Of a stretch of 64,000 nt of DNA, positions 42,098 through 50,921 are shown in pieces. The notes beneath the pieces were generated by a model. It was not told the origin of the DNA. It worked only from the letters and a program-made list of their open reading frames with translations, and made no database searches. The position numbers and the translations under genes are program-made. The stretch covers positions 5,972,001 to 6,036,000 of the forward strand of contig NZ_JAMZEC010000001.1 of the NCBI RefSeq assembly GCF_024172185.1. The letters are read 5' to 3'. Every line of letters begins with the position of its first letter. Within the stretch, counting starts at the first letter, position 1. Origin of the DNA: Nonomuraea roseoviolacea subsp. carminata. GTDB lineage: Bacteria > Actinomycetota > Actinomycetes > Streptosporangiales > Streptosporangiaceae.

Positions 42098-42565
42098 GTG
42101 CGCGTCTACATCGGTGCCGACCATGCCGGCTATGAGCTCAAGAACCATCTCGTGTCGTGGCTGAAGGACCACGGCCACGAGGTGACCGACTGCGGTCCCT
42201 TCGTCTACGACGCCGAGGACGACTACCCGGCGTTCTGCCTGCGGGCGGCCGAGGGAGTGGCGGGCGACCCGGCGAGCCTGGGCATCGTGATCGGCGGATC
42301 CGGCAACGGCGAGCAGATCGCCGCCAACAAGGTGCGCGGCATCCGCGCGGCGCTCGCCTGGAGCGAGGAGACGGCCAGGCTCGCCCGCGAGCACAACGAC
42401 GCCAACGTGGTCAGCGTCGGCGCCCGCATGCACTCCACCGAGGAGGCGACCAGGTTCGTCGAGGTGTTCCTGACCACGCCGTTCTCCGGGGCCGAGCGGC
42501 ACAGCCGCCGCATCGCCCAGGTCGAGAGCTACGAGACGATCGGCCAGCTCCCCTCGCTGCCGTAG
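42098..42565 (+). CDS. rpiB: Ribose-5-phosphate isomerase B
   Basis: 155 residues. RpiB hallmarks are VYIGADHAGYELKNHL at the N-terminus and GIVIGGSGNGEQIAANKVRG, where the Glu replaces the catalytic Cys of the E. coli enzyme, as in mycobacterial RpiB. It interconverts ribose-5-P and ribulose-5-P in the pentose phosphate pathway. GTG 42098 was chosen because the conserved core starts at once. It is the third member of the pepN - Rv2466c - rpiB neighbourhood. Confidence 0.95.
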   Translation: MRVYIGADHAGYELKNHLVSWLKDHGHEVTDCGPFVYDAEDDYPAFCLRAAEGVAGDPASLGIVIGGSGNGEQIAANKVRGIRAALAWSEETARLAREHNDANVVSVGARMHSTEEATRFVEVFLTTPFSGAERHSRRIAQVESYETIGQLPSLP

Positions 42566-42576
42566 GGCTCCTGTCG

Positions 42577-42723
42577 CTAGGTCCGGCGCCGGGGCTCGCG
42601 CCTCGGCATCTCGTCACGCAGGGGCCGCCGGTCGGCGGCCTCCTGCTGCTCCTTCGACGGCCGTGACACGTCGCGGGCCCGCATCGCGGTGACCGCCGTG
42701 ATCTGCAAGCTCTGCAGTGCCAT
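42577..42723 (-). CDS. 48-residue basic small protein
   Basis: An ORF opening MALQSLQITAVTAMRARDVS and ending in a strongly basic tail (MPRREPRRRT). It starts at ATG 42723 and is antisense-convergent to rpiB, 11 nt past its stop. No good Shine-Dalgarno sequence precedes it, so a leaderless start is possible. The composition (amphipathic N-terminus, charged polar remainder) looks protein-like rather than random GC-frame. No family is recognised, and it may be a nucleic-acid-binding peptide. Confidence 0.45.
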   Translation of the reverse strand: MALQSLQITAVTAMRARDVSRPSKEQQEAADRRPLRDEMPRREPRRRT

Positions 42724-42835
42724 ACCGCCGAGACTACGTCAGGGGGGTGTCACCCAATAACCCCTGGATGATGATCAAGGCGTTGGTCAAGTGGGCTGCC
42801 CAAACCGGGGTCAGACCGATACAGTCACACGCATC

Positions 42836-43948
42836 ATGAGTTCCCGACCGGCGCCGCTGATCCCGCCACGGCTCCGCGCGCTCCTGGTGCGGGTGCCGCT
42901 GCTGGTGCCCGCCGTCCGCTTCCTCCGCCGAACCCTGTCCCGCGACCGCAACCTGCTCGTCACGCTCACCATGCTGACGCTCCTCGTCGGCCTGCTCGCG
43001 GCGCGCGTGTCCACCGAGTGGTTCTCGCCGTCGCTGCTCATCCTCATCACCCTCGTCGGCGGCCTCCAACTGCGGCTGGCGAGCCTGGCCAAGCTGCTCG
43101 GCGCGGTCGCGGTCGCCCTCGGCTACATCGCCCTCACCCTGGGCGTGGGCCGCATCGGGCTCGGGCTCATGGTGACGATCGGGTTCACGACCGTGCTCGC
43201 CGTGCTCATGGCGCGCACCCGCGGCAAGCTCGGCGTGCAGGGGCTGCGCGGCGACGCGATGCTGCTGGAGCTGCGCGACCGGCTGCGCGGTCAGGGCGAG
43301 CTGCCGCCCCTGCCCAAGGACTGGGGCGGCCGGGTGGTGCTCAAGCAGGCGGGCGGCTCCTCCTTCGGCGGCGACTTCCTCGTCTCCAAGCGCGACGGCG
43401 ACCAGGTGGACATCGCCCTGGTCGACGTCTCCGGCAAGGGTGTCGACGCGGGCACCAGGGCGCTGATGCTGTCCGGCACGTTCGGCGGCCTGCTCGGCTC
43501 GGCCGACGACTTCCTGGCCGCCTGCAACGCCTACCTGCACCGCCAGCGCGGCGACGAGGGCTTCGTGACCGCCGTCCACGTGCGCCTCGACCTGGCCTCC
43601 GGTGACTACACGATCACCTCGGCCGGGCACCCGCCCGTGGTGAAGTTCGACGCGGGCACCGGCAACTGGCGGGTCGCCTCGGCCAAGGGAGTGGTCCTCG
43701 GCGTGGTGCCCGACCTGCACTGCGAGCCCGACAGCGGCACGCTGCGCAGGGGCGACGCCCTGATGTTCTTCACCGACGGGCTGATCGAGCAGCCCGGGCG
43801 CGACATCGACGCGGGCCTGGACAAGCTGCTCGGCGAGGCGGAGCGGCTGCTCACCTCCGGCTTCCACGACGGCGCGCGGGCGCTGGTCAACGCCATGTCC
43901 TCCGGGCACAACGACGACTGCGCGCTGGTGCTCATCTGGCGGCCGTGA
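42836..43948 (+). CDS. Membrane-anchored SpoIIE/PP2C-type phosphatase
   Basis: 370 residues. Three to four membrane helices lie at about 40-115, followed by a SpoIIE phosphatase domain from about 160: SSFGGDFLVSKRDGDQVDIA, VDVSGKGVDAGTRALMLSG, TITSAGHPPVVKF, DALMFFTDGLIEQPG and NDDCALVLI (metal-binding Asp residues). It would dephosphorylate an anti-sigma-antagonist-type Ser/Thr phosphoprotein at the membrane; no such partner is adjacent. ATG 42836. Confidence 0.9.
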   Translation: MSSRPAPLIPPRLRALLVRVPLLVPAVRFLRRTLSRDRNLLVTLTMLTLLVGLLAARVSTEWFSPSLLILITLVGGLQLRLASLAKLLGAVAVALGYIALTLGVGRIGLGLMVTIGFTTVLAVLMARTRGKLGVQGLRGDAMLLELRDRLRGQGELPPLPKDWGGRVVLKQAGGSSFGGDFLVSKRDGDQVDIALVDVSGKGVDAGTRALMLSGTFGGLLGSADDFLAACNAYLHRQRGDEGFVTAVHVRLDLASGDYTITSAGHPPVVKFDAGTGNWRVASAKGVVLGVVPDLHCEPDSGTLRRGDALMFFTDGLIEQPGRDIDAGLDKLLGEAERLLTSGFHDGARALVNAMSSGHNDDCALVLIWRP

Positions 43949-44111
43949 CGCTCCGGCCATGACGAACCACACGGGTGAATGGTGAACACCGTCACTGGCC
44001 GCCGGATCTCCGTCCTGAGATCGTCGTACTGCTTGCCCATGTGCCCGGGCCCCGGGGGAGCGGCGCGGCTTCTTCCGGGGTCCGGCTTCTTCCCGGAAGA
44101 CGGGCGCCGGC

Positions 44112-44717
44112 TCAGAGCCAGCCGGAGTCGCTGGCGATGCGGATCGCGTCGACCCGGTTGCGGGCCCCCGTCTTGCAGATGACCCGCGACAGGTGGTTGC
44201 GCACCGTGCCGACCGACAGGCAGAGCTGGTCGGCGATCTCCGCCGAACGGGCCCCGCCGGCCGCGGCGCGCAGCACGTCGAGCTCCCGCCGGGTCAGCGG
44301 GTTGGCCGCCGACTGGAGCGCGGCGGCGGCCAGCTCGGAGTCGACCGCGCGCCGGCCCGCCGCGACCTGCCGCAGCCCGTCGGCCAGCCGCTCGGGCGCC
44401 ACGTCCAGGCTCATGAAGCCGAGCGCGTGCGCGGCGAACGCCCGGCGCACCTGCCCCGGGCTGGGCTGGGCGGACAGCACCAGCGCCCGGCAGCCAGGCG
44501 CCTTCTCGTGCAGCGCCGCCAGCACGGGCAGGCCGCCCGCGCCGGGCAGGTCGAGATCGACGACCGCCGTGTCGGCCCCGGACGCCAGCGCCGCCGGCAC
44601 CACGTCCTCGGCGCCGCCGACCTCGGCCACGACCCGCATCCCGGGCTCGGCGCCGAGGGCGGCCACCAGGCCGCGCCGTACCAGGGGCAGATGCTCGGCG
44701 ACCAGGATCCGGATCAA
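44112..44717 (-). CDS. NarL/LuxR-family response regulator
   Basis: 201 residues: a receiver domain (RILVAEHLPLVRRGLVAALG, phospho-acceptor Asp in TAVVDLDLPGAGG) and a C-terminal LuxR HTH (NPLTRRELDVLRAAAGGARS, then IADQLCLSVGTVRNHLSRVI). The receiver start has AEH where DD is typical, weakening the acidic pocket, so regulation may not be by classical phosphorylation. The start is probably TTG 44717, with AAGGGAG upstream. No sensor kinase is adjacent. Confidence 0.88.
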   Translation of the reverse strand: MIRILVAEHLPLVRRGLVAALGAEPGMRVVAEVGGAEDVVPAALASGADTAVVDLDLPGAGGLPVLAALHEKAPGCRALVLSAQPSPGQVRRAFAAHALGFMSLDVAPERLADGLRQVAAGRRAVDSELAAAALQSAANPLTRRELDVLRAAAGGARSAEIADQLCLSVGTVRNHLSRVICKTGARNRVDAIRIASDSGWL

Positions 44718-44748
44718 GGCGCTCCCTTCGTCATACCCCAGGGTGATC

Positions 44749-44762
44749 GTATGATCGCATAC
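44749..44762. promoter_or_regulatory. Palindrome upstream of the response-regulator gene
   Basis: GTATG - ATCG - CATAC (44749-44762) lies 31 nt before the likely start of the response regulator and between it and the divergent site-2 protease gene. It could be an autoregulatory site of the LuxR-type protein. Confidence 0.4.
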
Positions 44763-44871
44763 TGTCAACGAAGTCTCTCGGTTCCCCAAAGGGGGCGCAA
44801 GCCATTCAGGTGCGGAGAGTTCGACTAGTCTTGGGTGGTCGGGACCGTCCGTTTACCTGGAGAGCGCCTAG

Positions 44872-46176
44872 ATGAACTGGCTGTTCGTGGCCGGGATCGC
44901 CGTCTTCTTTCTCGGACTGATGGCCTCCATCGCGCTGCATGAGCTGGGACACCTCGTGCCGGCCAAGATCTTCGGCGTCCGGGTGCCCCAGTACATGGTG
45001 GGCTTCGGCGCGACCGCATGGTCGATCCGCCGGGGCGAGACCGAGTACGGCATCAAGTGGATCCCGCTGGGCGGCTACATCCGCATGATCGGCATGCTGC
45101 CACCGCGGCCGGGCGACGCTCCGGGCAAGCTCCGCGGCACCTCGACCGGGCCGTTCCAGGGCCTCATCGAGACCGCCCGCGAGGCGTCCATGGAGGAGGT
45201 CCGCCCCGGCGACGAGGACCGGGTGTTCTACCGCAAGAAGTGGTGGCAGAAGGTCATCATCATGTCCGGCGGCCCGGCCATGAACTTCGTGTTGTCGTTC
45301 ATCCTGTTCTCGATCCTGCTCGTCGGCATCGGCCTGCCCACCTACGCCCCGATCGTCTCGCCGCAGACCAACACCTGCGTCATCCCGGCCAGTGAGAAGC
45401 GCGCCGACTGCCGTCCCACCGACCAGCCGACCCCCGCCGCCAAGGCAGGGCTCAAGCCGGGTGACCGGATCGTCTCCTTCGACGGTCAGAAGATCGCCAC
45501 CTGGGACGACGCCACCCGCCTCATCCGCGGGCACGGCGCCGGCACCGTCTCGCTGGGCATCGTGCGGGCCGGCAAGCCGATGACGCTGCCCGTCACGCTC
45601 ATCGCCCAGGACCGGCCCTCGCTGACCGACCCGAATAAGATCGACAAGGGCGTCGGCTTCCTCGGCGTGCTGCCCGACCGGGTGATGGAGAAGCAGAGCT
45701 TCGGCATGGTCGTCGGCTACATGGGCGAGCTGACCGGCCGGGTCGCCGGGTCGCTGCTCAACCTGCCGGAGAAGATGGTCGGCATCTGGCACGCCGCCTT
45801 CTCCGGGCAGGAGCGCGACCCCGAGGGGCCCGTCGGCGTCGTGGGCGCCGGTCGGCTGGGCGGCGAGATCCTCTCCTCGGACATGACCACCGAGATGAAG
45901 ATCTTCAACGTGGTGAACCTGCTGGCCGGCTTCAACCTCGCGATCGGCATGTTCAACCTCATCCCGTTGCTGCCGCTCGACGGCGGCCACATCGCGGGCG
46001 GCCTGTGGGAGGGCCTCAAGCGGGGCTTCGCCCGGATCACCCGCCGGCCGGAGCCCGCGTACGTGGACATCGCCAAGGTGCTGCCGCTGACGTACACGCT
46101 GGCCCTCGTGATGATCGTCATGGCCGGGCTGCTCGTCTACGCCGACCTGTTCAACCCCCTCAAGCTGGCCGGCTAG
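44872..46176 (+). CDS. Site-2 protease (M50 family, Rip1/RseP type)
   Basis: 434 residues. The HELGH zinc motif is at 23-27 in the first membrane helix and LDG at 369-371 in the third, with a PDZ domain between (AAKAGLKPGDRIVSFDGQKI) and four helices in all. It cleaves membrane anti-sigma factors or signal peptides within the bilayer. In many actinobacteria the orthologue lies between dxr and ispG; here neither is adjacent. ATG 44872 has GGAGAG upstream. Its stop overlaps the convergent subtilase stop by 4 nt. Confidence 0.92.
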   Translation: MNWLFVAGIAVFFLGLMASIALHELGHLVPAKIFGVRVPQYMVGFGATAWSIRRGETEYGIKWIPLGGYIRMIGMLPPRPGDAPGKLRGTSTGPFQGLIETAREASMEEVRPGDEDRVFYRKKWWQKVIIMSGGPAMNFVLSFILFSILLVGIGLPTYAPIVSPQTNTCVIPASEKRADCRPTDQPTPAAKAGLKPGDRIVSFDGQKIATWDDATRLIRGHGAGTVSLGIVRAGKPMTLPVTLIAQDRPSLTDPNKIDKGVGFLGVLPDRVMEKQSFGMVVGYMGELTGRVAGSLLNLPEKMVGIWHAAFSGQERDPEGPVGVVGAGRLGGEILSSDMTTEMKIFNVVNLLAGFNLAIGMFNLIPLLPLDGGHIAGGLWEGLKRGFARITRRPEPAYVDIAKVLPLTYTLALVMIVMAGLLVYADLFNPLKLAG

Positions 46177-47429
46177 GCGGCCGCCCGCCGCCCGCGCCGG
46201 GCCCGTGGGCGGCGGAACAGGAAGAACGTGCCCACCCCGCACAGCACGCCGACGCCGATCGCCCCGCCGCCCACCCAGAGCATGGTCTGGTCGATCGGCG
46301 GATGGCCGACGGGCGAGCCGACCGGCCCGTCCCCGAAGTACTGCTTCCCCTTGTACGGCACGGCCGCGATCTTCGCCGCCGTGGCCGTGGACGCCGCCTT
46401 CACCGCCGCCTCCGCGTTCACCAGCCCGAAGCCGAGGAACGGCGTGTAGCCGGCCGGCGGCTTGCGGGCCGTCCTGACGAGGATGTCGCGCACCTGCCGG
46501 GGCGTCAGCTTCGGGTTGGCCGACAGCATCAGCGCCGCGGTGCCCGCCACCAGCGCGCAGGCCGGCGAGGTGCCGTCGCCCGCCTCGTAGCCGCCGGTGT
46601 TGCGGGCGGCGTAGATGTCGACGCCCGGAGCGGCGATCGTGTTGTACGTGTGCACCTGCGAGAACTCCGCCCGCACACCGTCCGGCGCCAGCGCCGCCAC
46701 CGCGATCACCCCCGGATAGCCGGCCGGGTACGACATGGTGTTGTTGGCGTCCACCTCCAGCGGGTCGGTGGAGCCGCCGTTGCCGGCACTGGCCACGAGG
46801 ATCACGCCCTTGCCGACCGCGTAGTCCACGGCCGCGGCCGTGTCGTCCTCGTAGCCGCCCCAGCCCCACTCCGCGGTGCCCAGCGACATGGAGACGACCC
46901 GCGCGCCGTGATCGACGGCGTAGCGGATGCCCTTCGCCAGGGCGTTGCCGGCGCGCTCGCTCTCCTTGTCGGCTCCGATCTTGCCGTCCTTGGCCGCCTT
47001 CTCCGCCCGCTTGCGGGCCGGGTCCTCGCGGTCCCAGATCACCCGTACGGACAGCACCCGCGAGTCCGGCGCCACGTGCAGCACACTGGAGGCCATGGCC
47101 GTGCCGTGCCCGCCCCAGTAGCTCTGGCCGGGACGGGCGCCGCCGCCGATGAAGTCGGGGCCGCTCGTCACCCTGCCCCTGAACTCCGGGTGGCCCTTCA
47201 TCACGCCCGTGTCGAGGACCGCGACGGTGACGCCCTTGCCCTCGGCGATCCGCTGGGCGCCCGGCACGCGCATGGCCGCCTGCTCCCAGCCGTGCGGCGC
47301 GTCGGCGAGCTCCCGAGCATGCTGTGCGTCGGCGAGCTCCAAGCCACGCTGCGCGTCGGCCGCGCCCGGGACCGCCGCGGCGGCGACGAGCCCGGCGGTC
47401 AGGACGGCCGTGGCCGCCACTCTCCTCAT
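46173..47429 (-). CDS. Mycosin-like membrane-anchored subtilisin protease
   Basis: 418 residues: a signal peptide (1-26, ending PGAADA), three short repeats (ADAQRGLEL / ADAQHAREL / ADAPHGWEQ), then the S8 domain with Asp73 (VLDTGV), His108 (GGHGTAMA), Asn217 and Ser288 (GTSPACALVAGTAALM). A C-terminal membrane anchor is followed by an Arg-rich tail. This is the layout of MycP, the type VII secretion protease, but no ecc genes are in the window. ATG 47429 shares one base with the upstream stop (TGATG), so translation is coupled. Confidence 0.9.
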   Translation of the reverse strand: MRRVAATAVLTAGLVAAAAVPGAADAQRGLELADAQHARELADAPHGWEQAAMRVPGAQRIAEGKGVTVAVLDTGVMKGHPEFRGRVTSGPDFIGGGARPGQSYWGGHGTAMASSVLHVAPDSRVLSVRVIWDREDPARKRAEKAAKDGKIGADKESERAGNALAKGIRYAVDHGARVVSMSLGTAEWGWGGYEDDTAAAVDYAVGKGVILVASAGNGGSTDPLEVDANNTMSYPAGYPGVIAVAALAPDGVRAEFSQVHTYNTIAAPGVDIYAARNTGGYEAGDGTSPACALVAGTAALMLSANPKLTPRQVRDILVRTARKPPAGYTPFLGFGLVNAEAAVKAASTATAAKIAAVPYKGKQYFGDGPVGSPVGHPPIDQTMLWVGGGAIGVGVLCGVGTFFLFRRPRARRGRRAAA

Positions 47430-48496
47430 CAAGCACCCACCTTCGGGATCTGGTTGGCCAGCCGGGTGGCCACGTTCTCGGCCAGCCCCTCGGCCGTGGA
47501 GCTCCAGGCCGAGCGGTCGTCCTTCTGCTCCAGCGGCCGGTTGCCCCAGGGGTCGGGCAGCCGGCCGGGGCGCCTGCCGTCGGCCGGGCCCGCGGTGACC
47601 GCCACGAACATCGGTGTGTACATGTCGAACACCGCCCTGCCGCCGTCGCCCGTGCGGGCCGCGTCCTTCCACTGCGTGCCGGGCGCCGCGAGGGCGCGCA
47701 CGACGTGGTCCGCCTTGTCCCGTCCGTCACGGATGTGGTCGCCGAGGTCCTCCTTGGCGGACAGGTCGCGGAAGGCGATGATCGCGACGGTCGCGGCCGT
47801 GCCCCCGGTGTCGTCGACGTACGTGGCGCGAAGGGCCGCGACGCAGCCGCGCTGGGCGGCGAGCTTGACCAGGCCGCCGGACAGCGCGGCGTCGCACGAG
47901 GTGCTGGAGGAGATGGCGGCCCTGGTCCAGCCGCGCTCGTCGTCGGGGCCGTCGCTCTTCTTCTCCGGGTCCTCGCGGCCGATCGCGGCGGGGAACATCT
48001 TCTCGACGGGCACGTTGCGCCACAGGTCCATGGAGTACTGCTTGTTGCGGATCTTCTGGTCGCTGTTGCGGACGGCGTGCTGGACGAGCAGGCCGCCGCC
48101 GAGCGCGGACACCAGGCCGAACCCGGCCACGAGCACCCCGGCGACGATCCGCCCGACCCCCCGCTTGGGCGGCCCGGACTCGGGCGCCTGCGGCGGCGGC
48201 CCGTAGGCTCCCGGCCCGCCCTGACCGTAGGGTCCTGGTCCGCCCTGGGGCGGCCCGTAGGGTCCCGGCCCGCCCGGCGGTGGACCGTAGGGCTCCGGCC
48301 CGCTCTGCGGCGGTGGCCCGTAGGGTCCCGGTCCGCCGGGCGGCTGGACGTACGGTCCCGGCGCGCCCTGCGGCGGCCCGTACGGTCCCGGCGCTCCCGG
48401 CGGCGGGTACGCCTGCGGATGGTACGGGGCGGGATGTCCGCCGGACGGCTGCGGGGCGGGATATCCCGGCCCCTGACCAGGCGGCGGGTACGTCAT
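47429..48496 (-). CDS. Pro/Gly/Tyr-rich membrane protein coupled to mycosin-like protease
   Basis: 355 residues. The N-terminal 110 residues are repeats of the GPYGPPxGGP type (cytoplasmic, disordered). One membrane helix lies at about 115-138, then an exported domain of about 215 residues with two Cys (SSSTSCDAALSG, AAQRGCVAALRA) and LVKLAAQRGC. No enzyme motif is seen. It is the first gene of a two-gene operon with the protease and may be its substrate, scaffold or regulator. ATG 48496. Confidence 0.7.
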   Translation of the reverse strand: MTYPPPGQGPGYPAPQPSGGHPAPYHPQAYPPPGAPGPYGPPQGAPGPYVQPPGGPGPYGPPPQSGPEPYGPPPGGPGPYGPPQGGPGPYGQGGPGAYGPPPQAPESGPPKRGVGRIVAGVLVAGFGLVSALGGGLLVQHAVRNSDQKIRNKQYSMDLWRNVPVEKMFPAAIGREDPEKKSDGPDDERGWTRAAISSSTSCDAALSGGLVKLAAQRGCVAALRATYVDDTGGTAATVAIIAFRDLSAKEDLGDHIRDGRDKADHVVRALAAPGTQWKDAARTGDGGRAVFDMYTPMFVAVTAGPADGRRPGRLPDPWGNRPLEQKDDRSAWSSTAEGLAENVATRLANQIPKVGA

Positions 48497-48719
48497 CGGC
48501 TCTCCAGTGGTGCGTCCCAGACGCCCCTCAGACCACAGGGGGCGCTCACGGCTTTTTGGACCTTATCGGTCACAAACGACATCGCGGGCCGAGGGGTTCC
48601 CGGCTCGCGACGCGGCTTCGAAACCCGTACAGGCGCGGGCAAACGCCATGCAACCGCCACGCAAGCGGTCCCGTGTCTCCTGTGATCGCACAAGTCGTCC
48701 AGGCGAGTAAGGAACGCAG

Positions 48720-49595
48720 ATGGCGAAGAAGGGAAAGCTGCTCCCCGTCGGGGCGGCCGTGGTGGGGAGCGGCCTCGTCCTGCTGGGCGCCGGGGTCCTG
48801 GGGATGACGATGTGGCCCATGCCCGGATGGGCCGGCGTGGCCTTCTCCGCCGGCATGACGCTCACCGCCCCGGGTGCCTTCCTGGTCGTCTTCGGCCTGG
48901 TCAACCGGTCGATGGGCGCGGCCATGTCGTCCATGGACGGCGCCCTCAGGCCGGCCGGCTCGGGCGGCGTGTTCGGCATGATCAAGGACCTGGCCGGGGG
49001 CAACCGCGACCTCCTCCTCAACGGGTCGCCGGCCAGCGCCGTCGTCCTGTCGATGCGCGACACGGGCGTGACGGTCAACGACCTGCCCATGGCCGTGTTC
49101 GAGCTGGAGGTCCGCCGGCCCGGCTCGGAGCCGTACCGCGTGGCGCACCGCGAGCCGATCCCGCGCCTGCTCGTGGGCGCCGTCCTGCCCGGATCCCCCC
49201 TCGCCGTCCGCGTCGACCCGCACGACCCCGCCCGCCTGGCGATCGACTGGTCGCAGGCCGCGGGCCCGGCCTCCCGGCCCGCGGCGGCCGGTCAGCAGGT
49301 GTCGGCCGCCGACATCCTGGCCCGTGGCGTGCCCGCCACCGTGACCATCCTCGGGACGTTCACGATGAACGGCATGACCTCCGGCGACGGCGACCCGGTC
49401 GTGGGCTTCGACCTGCGGGTGACCGGGCCGTACCGGCCGTACGAGGTGCGCCTGGCCCACCGGGTCCCGCGGCCGCACCTGACCCGGCTCGTGCCGGGCA
49501 CCGCGCTGCCCGCCAAGATCGCTCCCGAGGACCCGCAGAAGGTCGCCATCGACTGGGAGGCGGACAGCCCGGTCGGCGAGCCGCAGATGCTCTGA
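48720..49595 (+). CDS. Membrane protein with two copies of a beta-rich domain
   Basis: 291 residues. Two N-terminal membrane helices (about 8-30 and 38-62) are followed by two tandem copies of one domain. Copy 1 is about 100-178 (NGSPASAVVLSMRDTG to PHDPARLAIDW) and copy 2 about 203-282 (RGVPATVTILGTFTMNG to PEDPQKVAIDWE). The shared P-A-x-V-x-I start and DP-x-x-x-AIDW end show an internal duplication, reminiscent of DUF3592-like folds. Function unknown. ATG 48720 follows AAGGA. Confidence 0.7.
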   Translation: MAKKGKLLPVGAAVVGSGLVLLGAGVLGMTMWPMPGWAGVAFSAGMTLTAPGAFLVVFGLVNRSMGAAMSSMDGALRPAGSGGVFGMIKDLAGGNRDLLLNGSPASAVVLSMRDTGVTVNDLPMAVFELEVRRPGSEPYRVAHREPIPRLLVGAVLPGSPLAVRVDPHDPARLAIDWSQAAGPASRPAAAGQQVSAADILARGVPATVTILGTFTMNGMTSGDGDPVVGFDLRVTGPYRPYEVRLAHRVPRPHLTRLVPGTALPAKIAPEDPQKVAIDWEADSPVGEPQML

Positions 49596-49656
49596 GCCGG
49601 GGCGCCCCCGGGGTACACCTCGAAGGAAGGACCCTGGGGGAGGGGGCGGCTCGGGC

Positions 49657-50865
49657 ATGACGGCGCTGCTGGTCACCGCTGCGGCGATCTTCCTGTGGGG
49701 GGTCGTGTCGGGGCGCCTCCAGCGCGCCGACCTGACCGCGCCGATCGTCTTCGTCGCCGCGGGCTGGCTCGTCGCCGAGGCCGGCCTGGTCGGCCCGCAG
49801 CCCGTGACCGCCCGGACGTTGAAGCCCCTGGTCGAGATCACCCTGGTGTGGGTGCTGTTCTCCGACGCCGCGGGGGTGCCCCTCAGCCAGGTGCGCCGCG
49901 ACCTCGGCCGGTACCTGCGCCTGCTGGCCGTCGGGCTGCCCCTCACCGTCCTGGCCGGATGGGCGCTGGCGGACCTGCTCTTCCCGGCCCTCGGCGGCTG
50001 GCTCGCCCTGCTGGTGGGGGCCGCCCTGGCGCCGACCGACGCGGCCCTGGGGCTTCCGGTGGTCACCAACCCGGCGGTGCCGGTGGACGTCCGGCGGCTG
50101 ATCACCGTCGAGAGCGGCCTCAACGACGGCGTCGTCACGCCCGTGGTCGTCCTGGCCATCGCCGGGGCCGCCTCGGCGGAGGGGCTCGGGGGCGTCCACG
50201 GCTGGGCGGCGCTCGCCGAGCTCGGCATCGGCGTGCTGGTGGGCGCGGTCAGCGGCCTGGCCGGCGGCGGGCTGCTGCGGTGGGCGCGCCGCCGGGGATG
50301 GGCCGCCGACGACTGGGCGGGCGTCGCCGTCCTCGCCCTCGCGATCGTCGCCTACACGGCCTCGCTCGCCGTCCACGGCAACGGTTTCGTCGCGGCCTTC
50401 TGTGCAGGTCTCGCCTTCGGCGCGGCGGCCGGTCCGCGGGGCCCCGCCGAGCTGGTCTTCCTGGAGCAGGCGGGCGGCCTGGTGTCGCTGCTGGTCTGGC
50501 TCGCGTTCGGCGCGGTCGCCGTGCCGATGGTGGCCGGCCGGGTCCAGCCCGCCGTCGTGGTGTACGCGCTGCTGAGCCTGACCGTGCTGCGGATGGCGCC
50601 CGTCGCGCTGGCCTGCGCCGGTGCCGGGCTCGGCCGCGCCACCGTGCTGTTCGTCGGCTGGTTCGGGCCCCGGGGACTCGCCTCGCTGGTCTTCGCCCTG
50701 CTCGCGGTCGAGGAGCTCGGGACCGCCGCGGGTGACGCCGCCGCCGTCATCGGCCTGACCGTGCTCCTGAGCGTCCTGCTGCACGGCCTCAGCGCCAGAC
50801 CCCTGGCCGCCCGGTACGTACGGGCCGTCACCGGGGCCGGCGACGGCCATGACCACCAAGGCTGA
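49657..50865 (+). CDS. CPA1-type cation:proton antiporter
   Basis: 402 residues and about 12 helices. The conserved acidic pair of CPA1 antiporters appears in GAALAPTDAALGLPVVTN and VESGLNDGVVTPVVVLAI; the late helix FVGWFGPRGLASLVFALL is also typical. It exchanges Na+ or K+ for H+ across the membrane. ATG 49657. It follows the duplicated-domain membrane gene by 61 nt, so the two may be co-transcribed. No regulatory C-terminal domain is present. Confidence 0.9.
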   Translation: MTALLVTAAAIFLWGVVSGRLQRADLTAPIVFVAAGWLVAEAGLVGPQPVTARTLKPLVEITLVWVLFSDAAGVPLSQVRRDLGRYLRLLAVGLPLTVLAGWALADLLFPALGGWLALLVGAALAPTDAALGLPVVTNPAVPVDVRRLITVESGLNDGVVTPVVVLAIAGAASAEGLGGVHGWAALAELGIGVLVGAVSGLAGGGLLRWARRRGWAADDWAGVAVLALAIVAYTASLAVHGNGFVAAFCAGLAFGAAAGPRGPAELVFLEQAGGLVSLLVWLAFGAVAVPMVAGRVQPAVVVYALLSLTVLRMAPVALACAGAGLGRATVLFVGWFGPRGLASLVFALLAVEELGTAAGDAAAVIGLTVLLSVLLHGLSARPLAARYVRAVTGAGDGHDHQG

Positions 50866-50921
50866 CAGACCATCCGCCGGGTGTGAACTGGGACGAACTG
50901 GGCAATGCGTCTAATCGCACG

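Noticed and set aside
46173..48496. Type VII secretion locus
   Set aside because: Only a mycosin-like protease is present. There are no eccA-E genes, no WXG100 proteins and no FtsK-like ATPase nearby.
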